64,000 nt of DNA from Candidatus Thiodiazotropha sp. CDECU1 (GTDB lineage: Bacteria; Pseudomonadota; Gammaproteobacteria; Chromatiales; Chromatiaceae): contig NZ_OY734020.1 of the NCBI RefSeq assembly GCF_963455295.1, positions 3,534,001-3,598,000 on the forward strand, read 5' to 3'. Below the pieces are notes generated by a model. It made no database searches. It was not told the origin of the DNA and worked only from the letters and a program-made list of their open reading frames with translations. This document shows, piece by piece, positions 1 through 8,668 of this stretch; positions within the stretch are counted from its first letter, which is position 1; each line of letters starts with the position of its first letter. The translations under genes and the position numbers were made by a program.

Positions 1-312
1 ATCCGCGAATCGTTGTCAAACGTCATCCGCCATGCCAACGCAACACGCGCCCATGTGGTACTGGAGTGCGATCAAACAGGGCGGGTCAATGTCAGCGTCG
101 AGGATGACGGCATCGGAATCAATGATGAAGGTGATATGATGCAACACTATGGATTGCCTATCATGAAAGAGCGTGCTGAGTGGCTTGGGGGGAGTTTGAC
201 CATCAATGAACCAGCCGGTGGCGGTACCCGTATAGAGCTCATCTTCAATCTTACTGATGCATCTGATACTGAATCCAAAAAGATGTTAATCGAGCAGTTG
301 AAACATGGTTGA
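1..312 (+). CDS. NarX/NarQ-type sensor histidine kinase, C-terminal fragment
   Basis: The frame is open from the first base, so this is the 3' end of a longer gene cut by the window edge. About 103 residues remain and they form the HATPase_c domain: an N-box (NVIRHANATRA), a G1 box (DDGIG), and a later HYGLPIMKERAEWLGG segment followed by GGGTRIEL. The combination REXLSNVIRHA plus HYGLPIMKERA is typical of the HPK7 kinases NarX and NarQ, which sense nitrate and nitrite at the inner membrane and phosphorylate a LuxR-type regulator. The end overlaps the next gene by 8 bases, so the two are translated as a pair. The sensor and transmitter parts lie outside the window, so the ligand is inferred from the context: a NarL-like partner, NarL-type palindromes and the nap operon. 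Confidence 0.85.
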   Translation: MRESLSNVIRHANATRAHVVLECDQTGRVNVSVEDDGIGINDEGDMMQHYGLPIMKERAEWLGGSLTINEPAGGGTRIELIFNLTDASDTESKKMLIEQLKHG

Positions 313-967
313 ACAACAGACATACACTGTACTAACAATCGACGATCATCCCCTGTTCAGGAAAGGCGTATCCGATCTGATCGATATGGACGACACCCTG
401 GAACTGGTAGGCGAGGCTGCCAACGGCCCCGACGGACTGGTGGTGGCGAAACAGTTCGCTCCCGACTTGATCCTGCTGGATATCAACATGAAGGGCATGA
501 ACGGACTCGAGACCCTGAAGGCGATCAGAGAGCAGGAGATCGATTCCCGGGTGCTTATGCTCACCGTATCCGATAACGAAGAGGATGTACTGACCGCCCT
601 GCGCATGGGTGCAGACGGTTATCTGCTGAAGGATATGGAGCCTGAGGATATCCTCAAATCGATCCGCAAGGCGGTGGGTGGCACCCTGGTGATCAGCGAT
701 CACCTGACCCAGTTACTGGCGAAAGCACTGCGGGATGATGACAAACTCAAGCAGCCGGATCCCGTCTCATCACTCACGGCCAGGGAACAGGAGATCCTGC
801 AGTGTCTTGCCCGGGGCCAGAGTAACAAACAGATTGCACATGTCCTGAACATCTCCGAAGGAACGGTGAAAGTACACGTCAAGCATCTGCTCAAGAAGCT
901 CAAGCTCCACTCCCGAACCGAGGCAGCAGTCTGGGCATTGAACAAGGGAATAACCGTAAACCCCTAA
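305..967 (+). CDS. narL: NarL/FixJ-family response regulator
   Basis: A 220-residue two-domain regulator. The receiver domain (about residues 7-125) has the acidic pair in TIDDHP, the phosphorylatable Asp59 in LILLDINMKGMNG, and the Lys of GYLLKD. The C-terminal LuxR-type helix-turn-helix (about 155-215) reads LTAREQEILQCLARG, then SNKQIAHVLNISEGTVKVHV. Length and domain order match NarL and NarP. It overlaps the kinase by 8 bases, giving a kinase-regulator operon, and stands just upstream of a nap promoter that carries two 7-2-7 palindromes of the NarL type. The simplest reading is that it controls nap in response to nitrate. NarL and NarP cannot be told apart by eye. After the stop an imperfect inverted repeat (975-982 with 1012-1019) lacks a T-run and is not a convincing terminator. 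Confidence 0.85.
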   Translation: MVEQQTYTVLTIDDHPLFRKGVSDLIDMDDTLELVGEAANGPDGLVVAKQFAPDLILLDINMKGMNGLETLKAIREQEIDSRVLMLTVSDNEEDVLTALRMGADGYLLKDMEPEDILKSIRKAVGGTLVISDHLTQLLAKALRDDDKLKQPDPVSSLTAREQEILQCLARGQSNKQIAHVLNISEGTVKVHVKHLLKKLKLHSRTEAAVWALNKGITVNP

Positions 968-1048
968 TCATTGCAATTGACTCTCGCGGTTTCGCCCATG
1001 GCAGAAGCGTCAGTCAATTCACCCCCCTACCTCAAACGACATATCCGC

Positions 1049-1064
1049 TACCCACATAGGGGTA
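1049..1064. promoter_or_regulatory. NarL/NarP-type 7-2-7 palindrome, distal
   Basis: TACCCACATAGGGGTA has two heptamers facing each other across 2 bases. The right half read on the other strand is TACCCCT, a full match to the NarL heptamer TACYYMT; the left half TACCCAC matches six of seven positions. Its centre is 24 bp upstream of the second palindrome, about two helical turns, so dimers could bind the same face. It is a likely site for the NarL-like regulator encoded just upstream. Confidence 0.55.
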
Positions 1065-1072
1065 ACAGACTC

Positions 1073-1088
1073 TACCAATATATTGGTA
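1073..1088. promoter_or_regulatory. NarL/NarP-type 7-2-7 palindrome, proximal
   Basis: TACCAATATATTGGTA is a perfect palindrome with the 7-2-7 spacing that NarL and NarP dimers recognise. Each half (TACCAAT) fits the relaxed heptamer TACYNMT. It lies 60 bp (centre to centre) upstream of the FNR box. In E. coli the NarP site lies downstream of the FNR site at napF, so the arrangement here is reversed. Confidence 0.6.
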
Positions 1089-1133
1089 ACATATTGATTT
1101 ATATTAAGTTTTCTTAATTTTTTCGCTCAAACC

Positions 1134-1147
1134 TTGATCCGTATCAA
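1134..1147. promoter_or_regulatory. FNR/ANR box of the nap operon
   Basis: TTGATCCGTATCAA fits the FNR consensus TTGATNNNNATCAA at all ten fixed positions. If the centre (1140.5) is at -41.5, as in class II FNR promoters, transcription would begin near 1182, about 60 bases before the napF start preferred here. A weak -10 match (AACACT, 1170-1175) lies where it should. This implies induction of the nap operon under oxygen limitation. Confidence 0.8.
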
Positions 1148-1241
1148 AGCGGACGCATCCACCCGATGAAACACTTTCCCCATTCGGCGTTTGTCACTCA
1201 CCCTGATGAATTATCGCCGATCCGGTTCCCTCGATTTGGTC

Positions 1242-1793
1242 ATGATTGTGCAGATATCCATTGACAGAGTTCAGTTCCTACGAGGCGACATCAATAGTCG
1301 TCGCAGAGGCATACATCCACCCTGGTCGATGGACGATGCCCGTTTCAGTGAGCTATGCAATCGATGCGGCGAGTGCCTCAAGGCATGCCCGAGCCATATC
1401 ATCGTGAGCGGATCCGGTGGCTATCCGGTGATCGATTTTAGCCGGGGACAGTGCACATTTTGCGGCGATTGCGTCAAGGCGTGTCAGCCCCGGGCACTCA
1501 GCTTCCCGGATGATCCAACCACCCCACCCTGGTCGCTAGATATCGAGATCGACTCATCCTGTCTCTCCCGCAATGCCGTAGTCTGCAGAAGTTGCGGCGA
1601 TCAGTGTGAGGAGAGAGCCATTCGGTTCCAACTTCAAACGGGTGGTTACTCACAACCGCAACCCGATCCAACGGCCTGTACCGGTTGTGGTGCTTGTATT
1701 GCGGTCTGTCCGAGCCACTCGATAACGATTACCCCCACTTCCAATGACCACGCGGCATCAACCCAAGCCCGTGAGGAGATTGTCAATTCATGA
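1242..1793 (+). CDS. napF: Ferredoxin-type protein NapF
   Basis: A cytoplasmic iron-sulfur protein of the periplasmic nitrate reductase system, thought to help mature or activate NapA before export. It carries cysteine clusters CNRCGECLKACP, CTFCGDCVKAC and CTGCGACIAVCP, plus a CRSCGDQC stretch, as in E. coli NapF, with the family's GIHPPWS segment ahead of the first cluster. In-frame TTG and ATG codons at 1191 and 1206 would add up to 17 residues. I chose 1242 because the protein from there (MIVQISIDRVQF) lines up with the NapF N-terminus. No strong ribosome site precedes any of the three. It is the first gene of the operon and overlaps napD by 4 bases. Confidence 0.88.
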   Translation: MIVQISIDRVQFLRGDINSRRRGIHPPWSMDDARFSELCNRCGECLKACPSHIIVSGSGGYPVIDFSRGQCTFCGDCVKACQPRALSFPDDPTTPPWSLDIEIDSSCLSRNAVVCRSCGDQCEERAIRFQLQTGGYSQPQPDPTACTGCGACIAVCPSHSITITPTSNDHAASTQAREEIVNS

Positions 1794-2059
1794 ATATATG
1801 CAGCTTGATCGTCCATACCAAACCGGCACTGGGAGCAGTGGTCAGTGAACGTCTGCAAAGGTTCCAGGGCGTCGAGGTCCATGGCGGAACCGAGGTAAGT
1901 AAATTGATTGTCACTATCGAGGACAAGGGCGAGTCGATGTCGCCAATGTCCGACACCATGAATGCGCTACGCGACGTTGAAGGCGTCGTGAGCACTGTTT
2001 TGATTTATCACTATGGCGGTGAAGAGTCGATGGAGGAAATGAACCGTGAAATTAACTAG
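1790..2059 (+). CDS. napD: NapD, NapA signal-peptide chaperone
   Basis: An 89-residue cytoplasmic protein of the NapD family, which binds the twin-arginine signal peptide of NapA and holds it back until the cofactor is inserted. Family features include an N-terminal [15 protein letters not shown] strand and helix, a central VEVHGG turn and a C-terminal VSTVLIYHY strand, as in a ferredoxin-like fold. It overlaps napF by 4 bases and napA by 14 bases, so the three are probably translationally coupled, which suits a chaperone made together with its client. Length is normal for the family. Confidence 0.9.
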   Translation: MNICSLIVHTKPALGAVVSERLQRFQGVEVHGGTEVSKLIVTIEDKGESMSPMSDTMNALRDVEGVVSTVLIYHYGGEESMEEMNREIN

Positions 2060-4616
2060 AAGAGAATTTATTAAAAGCAATGCAGTGGCAGCAGCAGCCT
2101 CTGTAGCCGGTGTCACCCTGCCGCTTTCCAATGCAGCGGCCGCCGATGCGGATGACGGCATCCGCTGGGACAAAGCCGCGTGTCGCTACTGCGGCACCGG
2201 TTGTAGCGTTCTGATGGGTGTAAAAGATGGCAAAGTGGTAGCCAGCCAAGGCGACCCCGATGCACCGGTCAACAAAGGCCTTAACTGTATCAAAGGGTAC
2301 TTCCTACCGAAGATCCTTTACGGAGAGGACCGGTTGACCAAACCGTTGCTGAGGAAAACCAACGGTAAATATGACAAGAACGGCAAGTTCGAGGCGGTCT
2401 CCTGGGACGAGGCCTTCAAGACCATGGCCGAGAAGTGGGTTGCCGCACGCAAGGCCAAAGGGCCGAAGGGCGTCGGCATGTTCGGTTCCGGCCAGTGGAC
2501 CGTGTGGGAAGGCTATGCCGCACAGAAGCTGTTGAAGGCCGGTTTCCGTTCCAACAGCCTGGAACCAAACGCCCGTCACTGTATGGCCTCTGCGGTAGGT
2601 GCCTTCATGCGCGCCTTCGGTATCGACGAGCCGATGGGCTGTTACGACGATCTGGAACACGCCGATGTCTTCGTCCTCTGGGGCGCCAACATGGCGGAGA
2701 TGCATCCGATTCTCTGGTCTCGTCTCACCGATACTCGCCTCACCAAGCCCGGCTGCGAGGTCCATGTGCTCTCCACATTCGAGCATCGCTGCTACGAGTT
2801 GGCGGACAACGGCATGATCTTCGAACCCCAGACCGATCTGGCGATCCTCAACTACATCGCCAATTACATCATCCAGAACAAGGCCTATAACAAGGAGTTC
2901 ATCGACAAGCATGTCAACTTCACCAAGACCCCGACCGATATCGGTTACGGTCTGCGTGCCACGGATCCGCGCGAAAAGGCAGCCAAGAACCGGAACAAGG
3001 GCAAGCTCTCCAAAATCAGTTTCGAAGAGTATGCCAAGTCGGTTGAACCCTACACGCTGGAGCACACTGCCAAGCTCTCCAAGGTACCGAAGGACAAACT
3101 GCTTAGACTGGCCAAGGCCTATGCCGATCCCAACAAGAAGGTCTCCTCCTACTGGACCATGGGTTTCAACCAGCATACCCGCGGTGTGTGGGTCAACGGC
3201 CTCTGCTACAACGTGCATCTGCTGATGGGCAAGATCGCAGAGCCCGGCAACAGCCCCTTCTCCCTCACCGGTCAGCCCTCCGCCTGCGGTACCGCCCGCG
3301 AGGTCGGCACCTTCACCCATCGTCTGCCTGCGGACCTGGTCACCAAGAAAGATGCCCACTGTAAGTTCGCCGAGAAGACCTGGAAGCTGCCAGCAGGCAC
3401 CATTCCCCGAGCCAACGGTAAGACCGACGGCGCCGATCAGACCGACATCAGTGGCAAGCCCATGGGCAAGACCCTGATCCATGCGGTCGCCATGCATCGC
3501 GCCCTCAACGACGGCAAGATGAATACCTTCTGGGTCATGTGTAACAACAACATGCAGGCTGCGGCCAACATGAATGACGAGAGTTATCCCGGTTGGCGCA
3601 ACCCGAACAACTTCATCACCGTTTCCGACCCCTATCCCACGGTATCGGCCCAGGCTGCAGACCTGATCCTGCCGACCGCCATGTGGATCGAGAAGGAAGG
3701 TGCCTATGGTAACGCAGAACGTCGTACCCAGTTCTGGCGTGAGCAGGTAGCGGCACCAGGGGAGTCTAAATCCGACGTGTGGCAGGTCATGGAGTTCTCC
3801 AAGTACGTCAAGGTGGAAGATGTCTGGCCAGCTGATCTGATCGCTAAAAAACCGGAGTATGCCGGCAAGACCCTTTACGACGTGCTCTACGCTAACGGCA
3901 CGGTGGACAAGTTCCCGGTGGAACAAGTCACCGACAGCCGCGGCAACAAGTATGATAATCACGAGTCGGCACACTTTGGCTATTACGTGCAAAAGGGCCT
4001 GTTCGAAGAGTATCGCCTCTTCAACTCAGCCAAAGGTATTCCTAAGAAGGGTCACGAGATGGCCGACTTCGATGCCTACCACAAGGTCCGCGGTCTGCGC
4101 TGGCCGGTGATCGACGGCAAGGAGACCCTGTGGCGTTTCCGTGAAGGCTACGATCCCCACGTTGCCAAGGGTGAAGGCGTCAAGTTCTACGGCAAGCCTG
4201 ACGGCAAGGCCAACATCATCACCGCGCCCTATGAGCCGGCCGCCGAGCCACCGGATAAAGAGTATGATCTGTGGCTCTGCACCGGCCGTGTATTGGAGCA
4301 CTGGCACTCCGGCTCCATGACCCGTCGCGTACCTGAGCTCTATCGTGCGGTCCCCGATGCGGTGGTCTACATGCACCCGAAAGATGCCAAGAAACGTCGT
4401 CTGCGTAACGGTGCGCTGGCCAAGCTCACTTCCCGTCGTGGTGAGATCGTCTGCAAGGTCGACACCAAGGGTCGTAACAAGCCGCCCGAGGGCCTGGTGT
4501 TCGTGCCCTGGTTCGATGCCGGACGCCTGGTCAACAAGCTGACCCTCGACCAGACCGATCCGCTCTCGAAAGAGACGGACTACAAGAAGTGCGGGGTGAA
4601 GATCACGCGTGCCTAG
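2046..4616 (+). CDS. napA: Periplasmic nitrate reductase catalytic subunit NapA
   Basis: An 856-residue molybdoenzyme that reduces nitrate to nitrite in the periplasm with electrons from NapB. The N-terminus is a twin-arginine signal (TRREFIK, then an alanine-rich stretch ending near AAADADD), so it is exported folded by Tat. A [4Fe-4S] site is formed by Cys46, Cys49, Cys53 and Cys81 (CRYCGTGC ... NC). Cys179 in NARHCMASA is the expected molybdenum ligand. The bis-MGD dimethylsulfoxide reductase-family domains follow, with a C-terminal MopB-type domain near [13 protein letters not shown]. Length matches the proteobacterial NapA family. It overlaps napD by 14 bases. No damage is visible. Confidence 0.97.
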   Translation: MKLTRREFIKSNAVAAAASVAGVTLPLSNAAAADADDGIRWDKAACRYCGTGCSVLMGVKDGKVVASQGDPDAPVNKGLNCIKGYFLPKILYGEDRLTKPLLRKTNGKYDKNGKFEAVSWDEAFKTMAEKWVAARKAKGPKGVGMFGSGQWTVWEGYAAQKLLKAGFRSNSLEPNARHCMASAVGAFMRAFGIDEPMGCYDDLEHADVFVLWGANMAEMHPILWSRLTDTRLTKPGCEVHVLSTFEHRCYELADNGMIFEPQTDLAILNYIANYIIQNKAYNKEFIDKHVNFTKTPTDIGYGLRATDPREKAAKNRNKGKLSKISFEEYAKSVEPYTLEHTAKLSKVPKDKLLRLAKAYADPNKKVSSYWTMGFNQHTRGVWVNGLCYNVHLLMGKIAEPGNSPFSLTGQPSACGTAREVGTFTHRLPADLVTKKDAHCKFAEKTWKLPAGTIPRANGKTDGADQTDISGKPMGKTLIHAVAMHRALNDGKMNTFWVMCNNNMQAAANMNDESYPGWRNPNNFITVSDPYPTVSAQAADLILPTAMWIEKEGAYGNAERRTQFWREQVAAPGESKSDVWQVMEFSKYVKVEDVWPADLIAKKPEYAGKTLYDVLYANGTVDKFPVEQVTDSRGNKYDNHESAHFGYYVQKGLFEEYRLFNSAKGIPKKGHEMADFDAYHKVRGLRWPVIDGKETLWRFREGYDPHVAKGEGVKFYGKPDGKANIITAPYEPAAEPPDKEYDLWLCTGRVLEHWHSGSMTRRVPELYRAVPDAVVYMHPKDAKKRRLRNGALAKLTSRRGEIVCKVDTKGRNKPPEGLVFVPWFDAGRLVNKLTLDQTDPLSKETDYKKCGVKITRA

Positions 4617-4638
4617 TGGTAAATCGACCCGGTGAAAC

Positions 4639-4693
4639 GGTGCGGCAAGCCGCACCCTACACCGGGGCATTCGTAGGGTGCGGTTTACCGCAC
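4639..4693. repeat. REP-like paired palindromes between napA and napG
   Basis: GGTGCGGCAAGCCGCACC (4639-4656, followed by CTAC) is an 8-bp stem on a 2-base loop. GTAGGGTGCGGTTTACCGCAC (4673-4693) is a second version in the opposite orientation, with CTAC/GTAG marking the inner ends. The two copies can also pair with each other. This GTAGGGTGCGG motif looks like a dispersed intergenic palindrome rather than a terminator, because no T-run follows. It sits inside the operon, where it could stabilise the napA end of the transcript. Confidence 0.7.
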
Positions 4694-4716
4694 TGAAAAA
4701 AACTGAAACTTCAACT

Positions 4717-5574
4717 ATGTCGGAAACAGAGAGAAAAAACGAGCTCAACCGCAGACAGTTCCTGGGCAACATGCTCAAGACTGCCTGTGGCGTGGGATTG
4801 GTCGGACTGGGGCTGGGCGCCTATTCGAAACGGGCCTCATCACTGCCGGCTGACTACATTCGTCCACCCGGCGCCTTGCCGGAGGAAGATTTTCTCGGCG
4901 CCTGCATTCGCTGCGGCCTCTGCGTGCGCGATTGTCCCTACGACATTCTGTTTCTGGGTGAGGTTGGCGATGAAGTCGCCACCGGGACGCCCTACTTCAT
5001 TGCCCGTACCGGGCCGTGTGAGATGTGCGAGGATATTCCCTGTGTGGTGGCCTGTCCCACCAACGCCCTCGATCATGACCTGAAGGATATCGAAGATTCA
5101 CGCATGGGCCTGGCTGTGCTCATCGATCAGGAGAACTGCATTGCCTTTCACGGACTTCGTTGCGAAGTCTGCTTCAACATCTGTCCGATCCGCAATCGCG
5201 CCATCTCCCTGGACATGCAGCACAACACCCGTTCCGGCAAACATGCCCTGTTCATTCCCGTGGTTCACTCGGACGCCTGTACCGGCTGTGGGCTCTGTGA
5301 ACGTGCATGCATTCTGGAAGAGGCAGCCATCAAAGTCTTTCCCATGCACCTTGCGAAAGGTGAATTGGGTAAGCACTACCGTCTGGGCTGGAAGGAGAAA
5401 GAGAAAGCGGGTGAGGCGCTGGTCACTCCCGACACCGAGCATCGTTACAACCTGCCCGAAGGGGTGCGTTACGACCTGCAAGGCGAAGGGTTGATCATCG
5501 AAGGCGAGGCCGAGGAGACACCCTTCTCCTCCAATCCTCTGGATACACTCAATAGCGGTTTCATGGACAAGTAG
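4717..5574 (+). CDS. napG: Quinol dehydrogenase ferredoxin subunit NapG
   Basis: A 285-residue periplasmic-side ferredoxin that, with the membrane protein NapH, passes electrons from quinol towards the Nap enzyme. A twin-arginine signal (NRRQFLGNML, then a GVGLVGLGLG hydrophobic stretch) predicts Tat export. Four cysteine clusters are visible: CIRCGLCVRDCP, CEMCEDIPCVVACP, CIAFHGLRCEVCFNICP and CTGCGLCERAC. The ATG at 4717 was chosen because an upstream in-frame ATG at 4678 lies in the palindromic repeat. It lies 100 bases after napA and stops one base before napH. NapGH make the system partly independent of NapC for menaquinol or ubiquinol oxidation. Confidence 0.93.
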   Translation: MSETERKNELNRRQFLGNMLKTACGVGLVGLGLGAYSKRASSLPADYIRPPGALPEEDFLGACIRCGLCVRDCPYDILFLGEVGDEVATGTPYFIARTGPCEMCEDIPCVVACPTNALDHDLKDIEDSRMGLAVLIDQENCIAFHGLRCEVCFNICPIRNRAISLDMQHNTRSGKHALFIPVVHSDACTGCGLCERACILEEAAIKVFPMHLAKGELGKHYRLGWKEKEKAGEALVTPDTEHRYNLPEGVRYDLQGEGLIIEGEAEETPFSSNPLDTLNSGFMDK

Positions 5575-5575
5575 C

Positions 5576-6484
5576 ATGTTAGACATGAAGACATTGGGTG
5601 ACGATGCCATCGCCAAAAAAGGCTGGTTCAAGGCCCATAAGTTCCTGATCCTGAGGCGACTCAGTCAACTCGGGATTCTGGCGCTGTTCCTGACCGGTCC
5701 CTGGCTCGGCATCTGGATCGTGAAGGGCAACCTGGCCTCAAACCTGACCCTGGACGTGCTGCCGCTGACCGACCCCTATGTGTTGCTACAAGCCAGTCTG
5801 TCGGGGGTGGTTCCGGAGACTGCCGCCATTATCGGCGTGGTCATCGTGCTCATCTTCTACTTCCTGGTGGGAGGCCGGGTCTACTGCTCCTGGGTCTGCC
5901 CGGTCAACATGGTCACCGACCTGGCCGCCTGGTTGCGGCGCAAGCTGGGGATCAGAACCACCTCGCAGATCTCGCGTTCCACCCGCTACTGGATGTTGGC
6001 GCTGACGTTGATCCTGCCACTTGTGGTGACCGGGGGCATCATTTGGGAGCTGGTCAATCCAGTCTCGATGATGTTCCGCGGCATCGTCTTTGGCATGGGC
6101 GCGGCCTGGATCATGATCCTGGGAATCTTCCTGTTCGATCTGCTGGTGGCGAAGGACGGCTGGTGCGGACACATCTGCCCGGTAGGCGCCTTCTACAACC
6201 TGGTCGGCAGTAAGAGCCTATTGAGGGTAAATGCAGCTCGACGGCAGGTCTGCAACGATTGCATGGAATGCTATGTGATCTGTCCGGAACCGCAGGTGAT
6301 CAAGCCGGCGCTAAAGGGTGAGAAGAAAGGGCTGAGCCCGGTAATCCTTTCTTCCGACTGCACCAACTGCGGGCGCTGTATCGATATCTGTGCAATAGAC
6401 GTTTTCAGTTATGGCGGTCGTCACGCCAGTATAATCGACGAGTACAAGCAAGAGGGTCAATTCAATCGAGGTGTCCGGACTTGA
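5576..6484 (+). CDS. napH: Quinol dehydrogenase membrane component NapH
   Basis: A 302-residue polytopic inner-membrane ferredoxin. Four hydrophobic segments are visible, roughly at residues 28-50, 78-100, 138-160 and 170-195. Two cytoplasmic-side cysteine pairs (CSWVCPVN and CGHICPVGAF) are typical of the NapH/MauN/RdxA group, and two C-terminal [4Fe-4S] motifs follow (CNDCMECYVICP and CTNCGRCIDIC). It partners NapG in quinol oxidation. The start codon lies one base after the napG stop, so the two are probably coupled. A second in-frame ATG three codons later is possible. Confidence 0.92.
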   Translation: MLDMKTLGDDAIAKKGWFKAHKFLILRRLSQLGILALFLTGPWLGIWIVKGNLASNLTLDVLPLTDPYVLLQASLSGVVPETAAIIGVVIVLIFYFLVGGRVYCSWVCPVNMVTDLAAWLRRKLGIRTTSQISRSTRYWMLALTLILPLVVTGGIIWELVNPVSMMFRGIVFGMGAAWIMILGIFLFDLLVAKDGWCGHICPVGAFYNLVGSKSLLRVNAARRQVCNDCMECYVICPEPQVIKPALKGEKKGLSPVILSSDCTNCGRCIDICAIDVFSYGGRHASIIDEYKQEGQFNRGVRT

Positions 6485-6533
6485 CCGGTGCATCAAACCA
6501 ATTCTGTTTTTGAGAGTGATGATGGAGAAAGGT

Positions 6534-6959
6534 ATGAAAAAGATCGCACTTCTAACCATTGCGGCAATTACTGCCATGTTCCTGTCTACTGCGTTGCTGG
6601 CTGATGTTCAATCACTGCGTGGAGACAAACTGGATACTATGGCGAAAAAACCTGCCAATCTGAAGTTAGTCAATGTCAAAGGCGGCATCGAACGCAGCTT
6701 CAAACTACAACCCCCCATGGTTCCCCATGAGGTGGATAAATATGAAATCAACCTGAAAAACAACGGCTGTATGAAATGCCATAGTGAAGAAACCTATGAA
6801 AAAGAAAAGGCGCCGAAAGTAGGCGACAGCCACTATGAAGACCGCGACGGCAAGGTATTGAAAACTGTCTCCAGCCGTCGTTATTTCTGTAACCAGTGCC
6901 ATGCGCCTCAAATGGGTGCGGATCCGCTGGTTCAAAACAACTTCCAAGGTGCCAAATAG
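6534..6959 (+). CDS. napB: Periplasmic nitrate reductase diheme cytochrome NapB
   Basis: The small electron-transfer subunit that pairs with NapA. Two CXXCH heme c sites are present (CMKCH and CNQCH), with a Sec signal peptide (MKKIALLTIAAITAMFL, cleavage near LLADVQ). The 141-residue length is normal for the family. I chose the ATG at 6534, which has GGAGAAAGG just upstream, over longer in-frame starts that would overlap napH. Heme attachment requires a cytochrome c maturation system, which is not in this window. Confidence 0.94.
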   Translation: MKKIALLTIAAITAMFLSTALLADVQSLRGDKLDTMAKKPANLKLVNVKGGIERSFKLQPPMVPHEVDKYEINLKNNGCMKCHSEETYEKEKAPKVGDSHYEDRDGKVLKTVSSRRYFCNQCHAPQMGADPLVQNNFQGAK

Positions 6960-7032
6960 TGTTCGGTCCGGTCTCCTCGTTGAGTGGAGACCGGACCTCA
7001 CTAGGCAGGATTCGATTTAATTTGGTGTAACA

Positions 7033-7605
7033 ATGAGCGAAACTAAGAAAAAAGGCGGTTTGTTCCTGATTGCTGTCGGTATCGTTGCCGGTGTCATATT
7101 GTGGGGCGGGTTCAATACCGCAATGGAAATAACCAATACCGAAACCTTCTGTATTTCATGTCATGAAATGGATGAGACGGTCTACCAGGAACTTCAGGAA
7201 ACGATTCATTTCACCAACAGGACCGGTGTACGTGCAACCTGCCCCGATTGCCATGTTCCGAAAGAGTGGGTACATAAGTTCGTACGTAAGATTCAGGCGA
7301 CCAATGAGCTCTACCATAAAATGCTGGGGACCATCGATACGCCTGAGAAGTTCGAGGCCAAGCGTCTGGAGCTGGCGCAAAACGTCTGGCGTTCAATGAA
7401 GAAGACCGATTCACGGGAGTGTCGCAACTGCCATAAATTCGTCTCCATGGACCTGGACAAGCAAGCGCCCCGCAGTTCCGAGCAGCACGACCCGCACTAT
7501 TGGGATGCGCTGGATGGAAAGGAACCGCAAAAAACCTGTATCGACTGCCATAAAGGTATAGCTCACGCACTACCTGAAGGGTTCGACCCAAATGCCGAAT
7601 ATTGA
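7033..7605 (+). CDS. napC: Membrane-anchored tetraheme cytochrome NapC
   Basis: A 190-residue NapC/NirT-family quinol oxidase that feeds electrons to NapB. An N-terminal membrane anchor (about residues 10-30) holds a periplasmic domain with four heme sites: CISCH, CPDCH, CRNCH and CIDCH. It ends the operon in the order napFDAGHBC, the same order as in E. coli. With both NapC and NapGH present, electrons can enter from more than one quinol pool. The gap to napB is about 70 bases and no strong terminator is visible between them. Confidence 0.95.
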   Translation: MSETKKKGGLFLIAVGIVAGVILWGGFNTAMEITNTETFCISCHEMDETVYQELQETIHFTNRTGVRATCPDCHVPKEWVHKFVRKIQATNELYHKMLGTIDTPEKFEAKRLELAQNVWRSMKKTDSRECRNCHKFVSMDLDKQAPRSSEQHDPHYWDALDGKEPQKTCIDCHKGIAHALPEGFDPNAEY

Positions 7606-7656
7606 CATACAGTGGCTGGTGAACAATGCTAGGAAGTCTGGGGAGGTTGAAACTAG

Positions 7657-7673
7657 TAATGCTATTAGCATTA
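7657..7673. promoter_or_regulatory. Palindrome directly upstream of moaA
   Basis: TAATGCTA and TAGCATTA face each other across one base, a perfect 8-bp inverted repeat ending a few bases before the AGAGG ribosome site of moaA. It could be an operator or a short hairpin near the translation start. It does not resemble a ModE site and is too small for a molybdenum-cofactor riboswitch. Confidence 0.35.
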
Positions 7674-7683
7674 AGAGGCGACC

Positions 7684-8658
7684 ATGTTAAATGATCCGTT
7701 CGGCAGGAAAATCGAATATCTGCGCCTATCGGTTACGGATCGCTGCGATTTTCGCTGTTTCTATTGCCTTCCCAGAAGTCATAGAGACTTCGAGACCCCC
7801 AGCGACTGGCTCACCCCCGATGAGATAGAACGGCTGGTTGCCCAGTTCGCCGTGTTGGGCGTCAAGCATGTCAGGCTCACTGGCGGTGAGCCACTGGTTC
7901 GTAAAGGACTGGATGAGATTGCTTCGCGTATCGCCGGGGTGGCCGGTATCGAAGAGCTATCCCTCAGTACCAATGCCTCCCGTCTCAGCCAGTTTGCCGA
8001 GGCATTGAGCCGTGCCGGCGTGAAACGGCTCAATATCAGTCTCGATTCACTCGATGAGGCAAAATTCAAACAGATCACCGGCAGCCAGCTGAAACCTGTA
8101 CTGGAGGGGATAGAGAGTGCCCAGGCATTTGGACTATCCCCGATAAAAATCAATATGGTGATCATGCGCGGCATCAATGACGATGAGGTCGAGGGCATGA
8201 TCGAGTACTGCATGGATCACGATCTGACTCTGCGATTTATCGAAACCATGCCGGTGGGAGAGGGCGGACAGGCCGCAACTGAGCGCTACATACCCCTTAC
8301 CGAGATCGAGCAACGACTGAAAAAACGCTACACTCTACGCACTGCCGCCATGCTGGGCAGCGGTCCGGCGCGCTACTTCCAGATTAACGATACCGGTTTC
8401 GTGATCGGTTTCATCACTCCACAGTCACAACATTTCTGTGCTACCTGCAATCGGGTACGGGTCTCCGTGACCGGCGATCTCCACCTCTGTCTCGGACAGG
8501 AAGATAAGCTGGCCCTGCGCCCGCTGATGCGCGAGGGTGCTTCGGATGAAGCCATCCAGCAGGCAATCCGGTACGCCGTCGCGCATAAACCGGAGCGGCA
8601 CAACTTCCATGAAACCCCAACCGCGATTATTCGCCCGATGTCATCCCTGGGTGGTTAG
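7684..8658 (+). CDS. moaA: GTP 3',8-cyclase MoaA
   Basis: The first enzyme of molybdopterin synthesis, a radical SAM protein that converts GTP to 3',8-cyclo-7,8-dihydro-GTP. The N-terminal SAM cluster is Cys21, Cys25 and Cys28 (CDFRCFYC). The second, substrate-binding cluster is Cys252, Cys255 and Cys269 (CATCNRVRVS ... HLC). The protein ends with the conserved Gly-Gly that the family needs for activity. The 324-residue length is normal. It sits in the same direction just after the nap operon, which fits the need of NapA for bis-MGD. A good AAGAGG ribosome site precedes the ATG. Confidence 0.95.
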   Translation: MLNDPFGRKIEYLRLSVTDRCDFRCFYCLPRSHRDFETPSDWLTPDEIERLVAQFAVLGVKHVRLTGGEPLVRKGLDEIASRIAGVAGIEELSLSTNASRLSQFAEALSRAGVKRLNISLDSLDEAKFKQITGSQLKPVLEGIESAQAFGLSPIKINMVIMRGINDDEVEGMIEYCMDHDLTLRFIETMPVGEGGQAATERYIPLTEIEQRLKKRYTLRTAAMLGSGPARYFQINDTGFVIGFITPQSQHFCATCNRVRVSVTGDLHLCLGQEDKLALRPLMREGASDEAIQQAIRYAVAHKPERHNFHETPTAIIRPMSSLGG

Positions 8659-8668
8659 ATAACAGGCT

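Noticed and set aside
975-1019. Terminator after the NarL-type gene
   Set aside because: The 8-bp arms are 29 bases apart and no T-run follows.
2304-3992. A 562-codon minus-strand frame inside napA
   Set aside because: It is antisense to the third-position-biased napA gene, whose motifs and Tat signal are clear; the translation has no domain.
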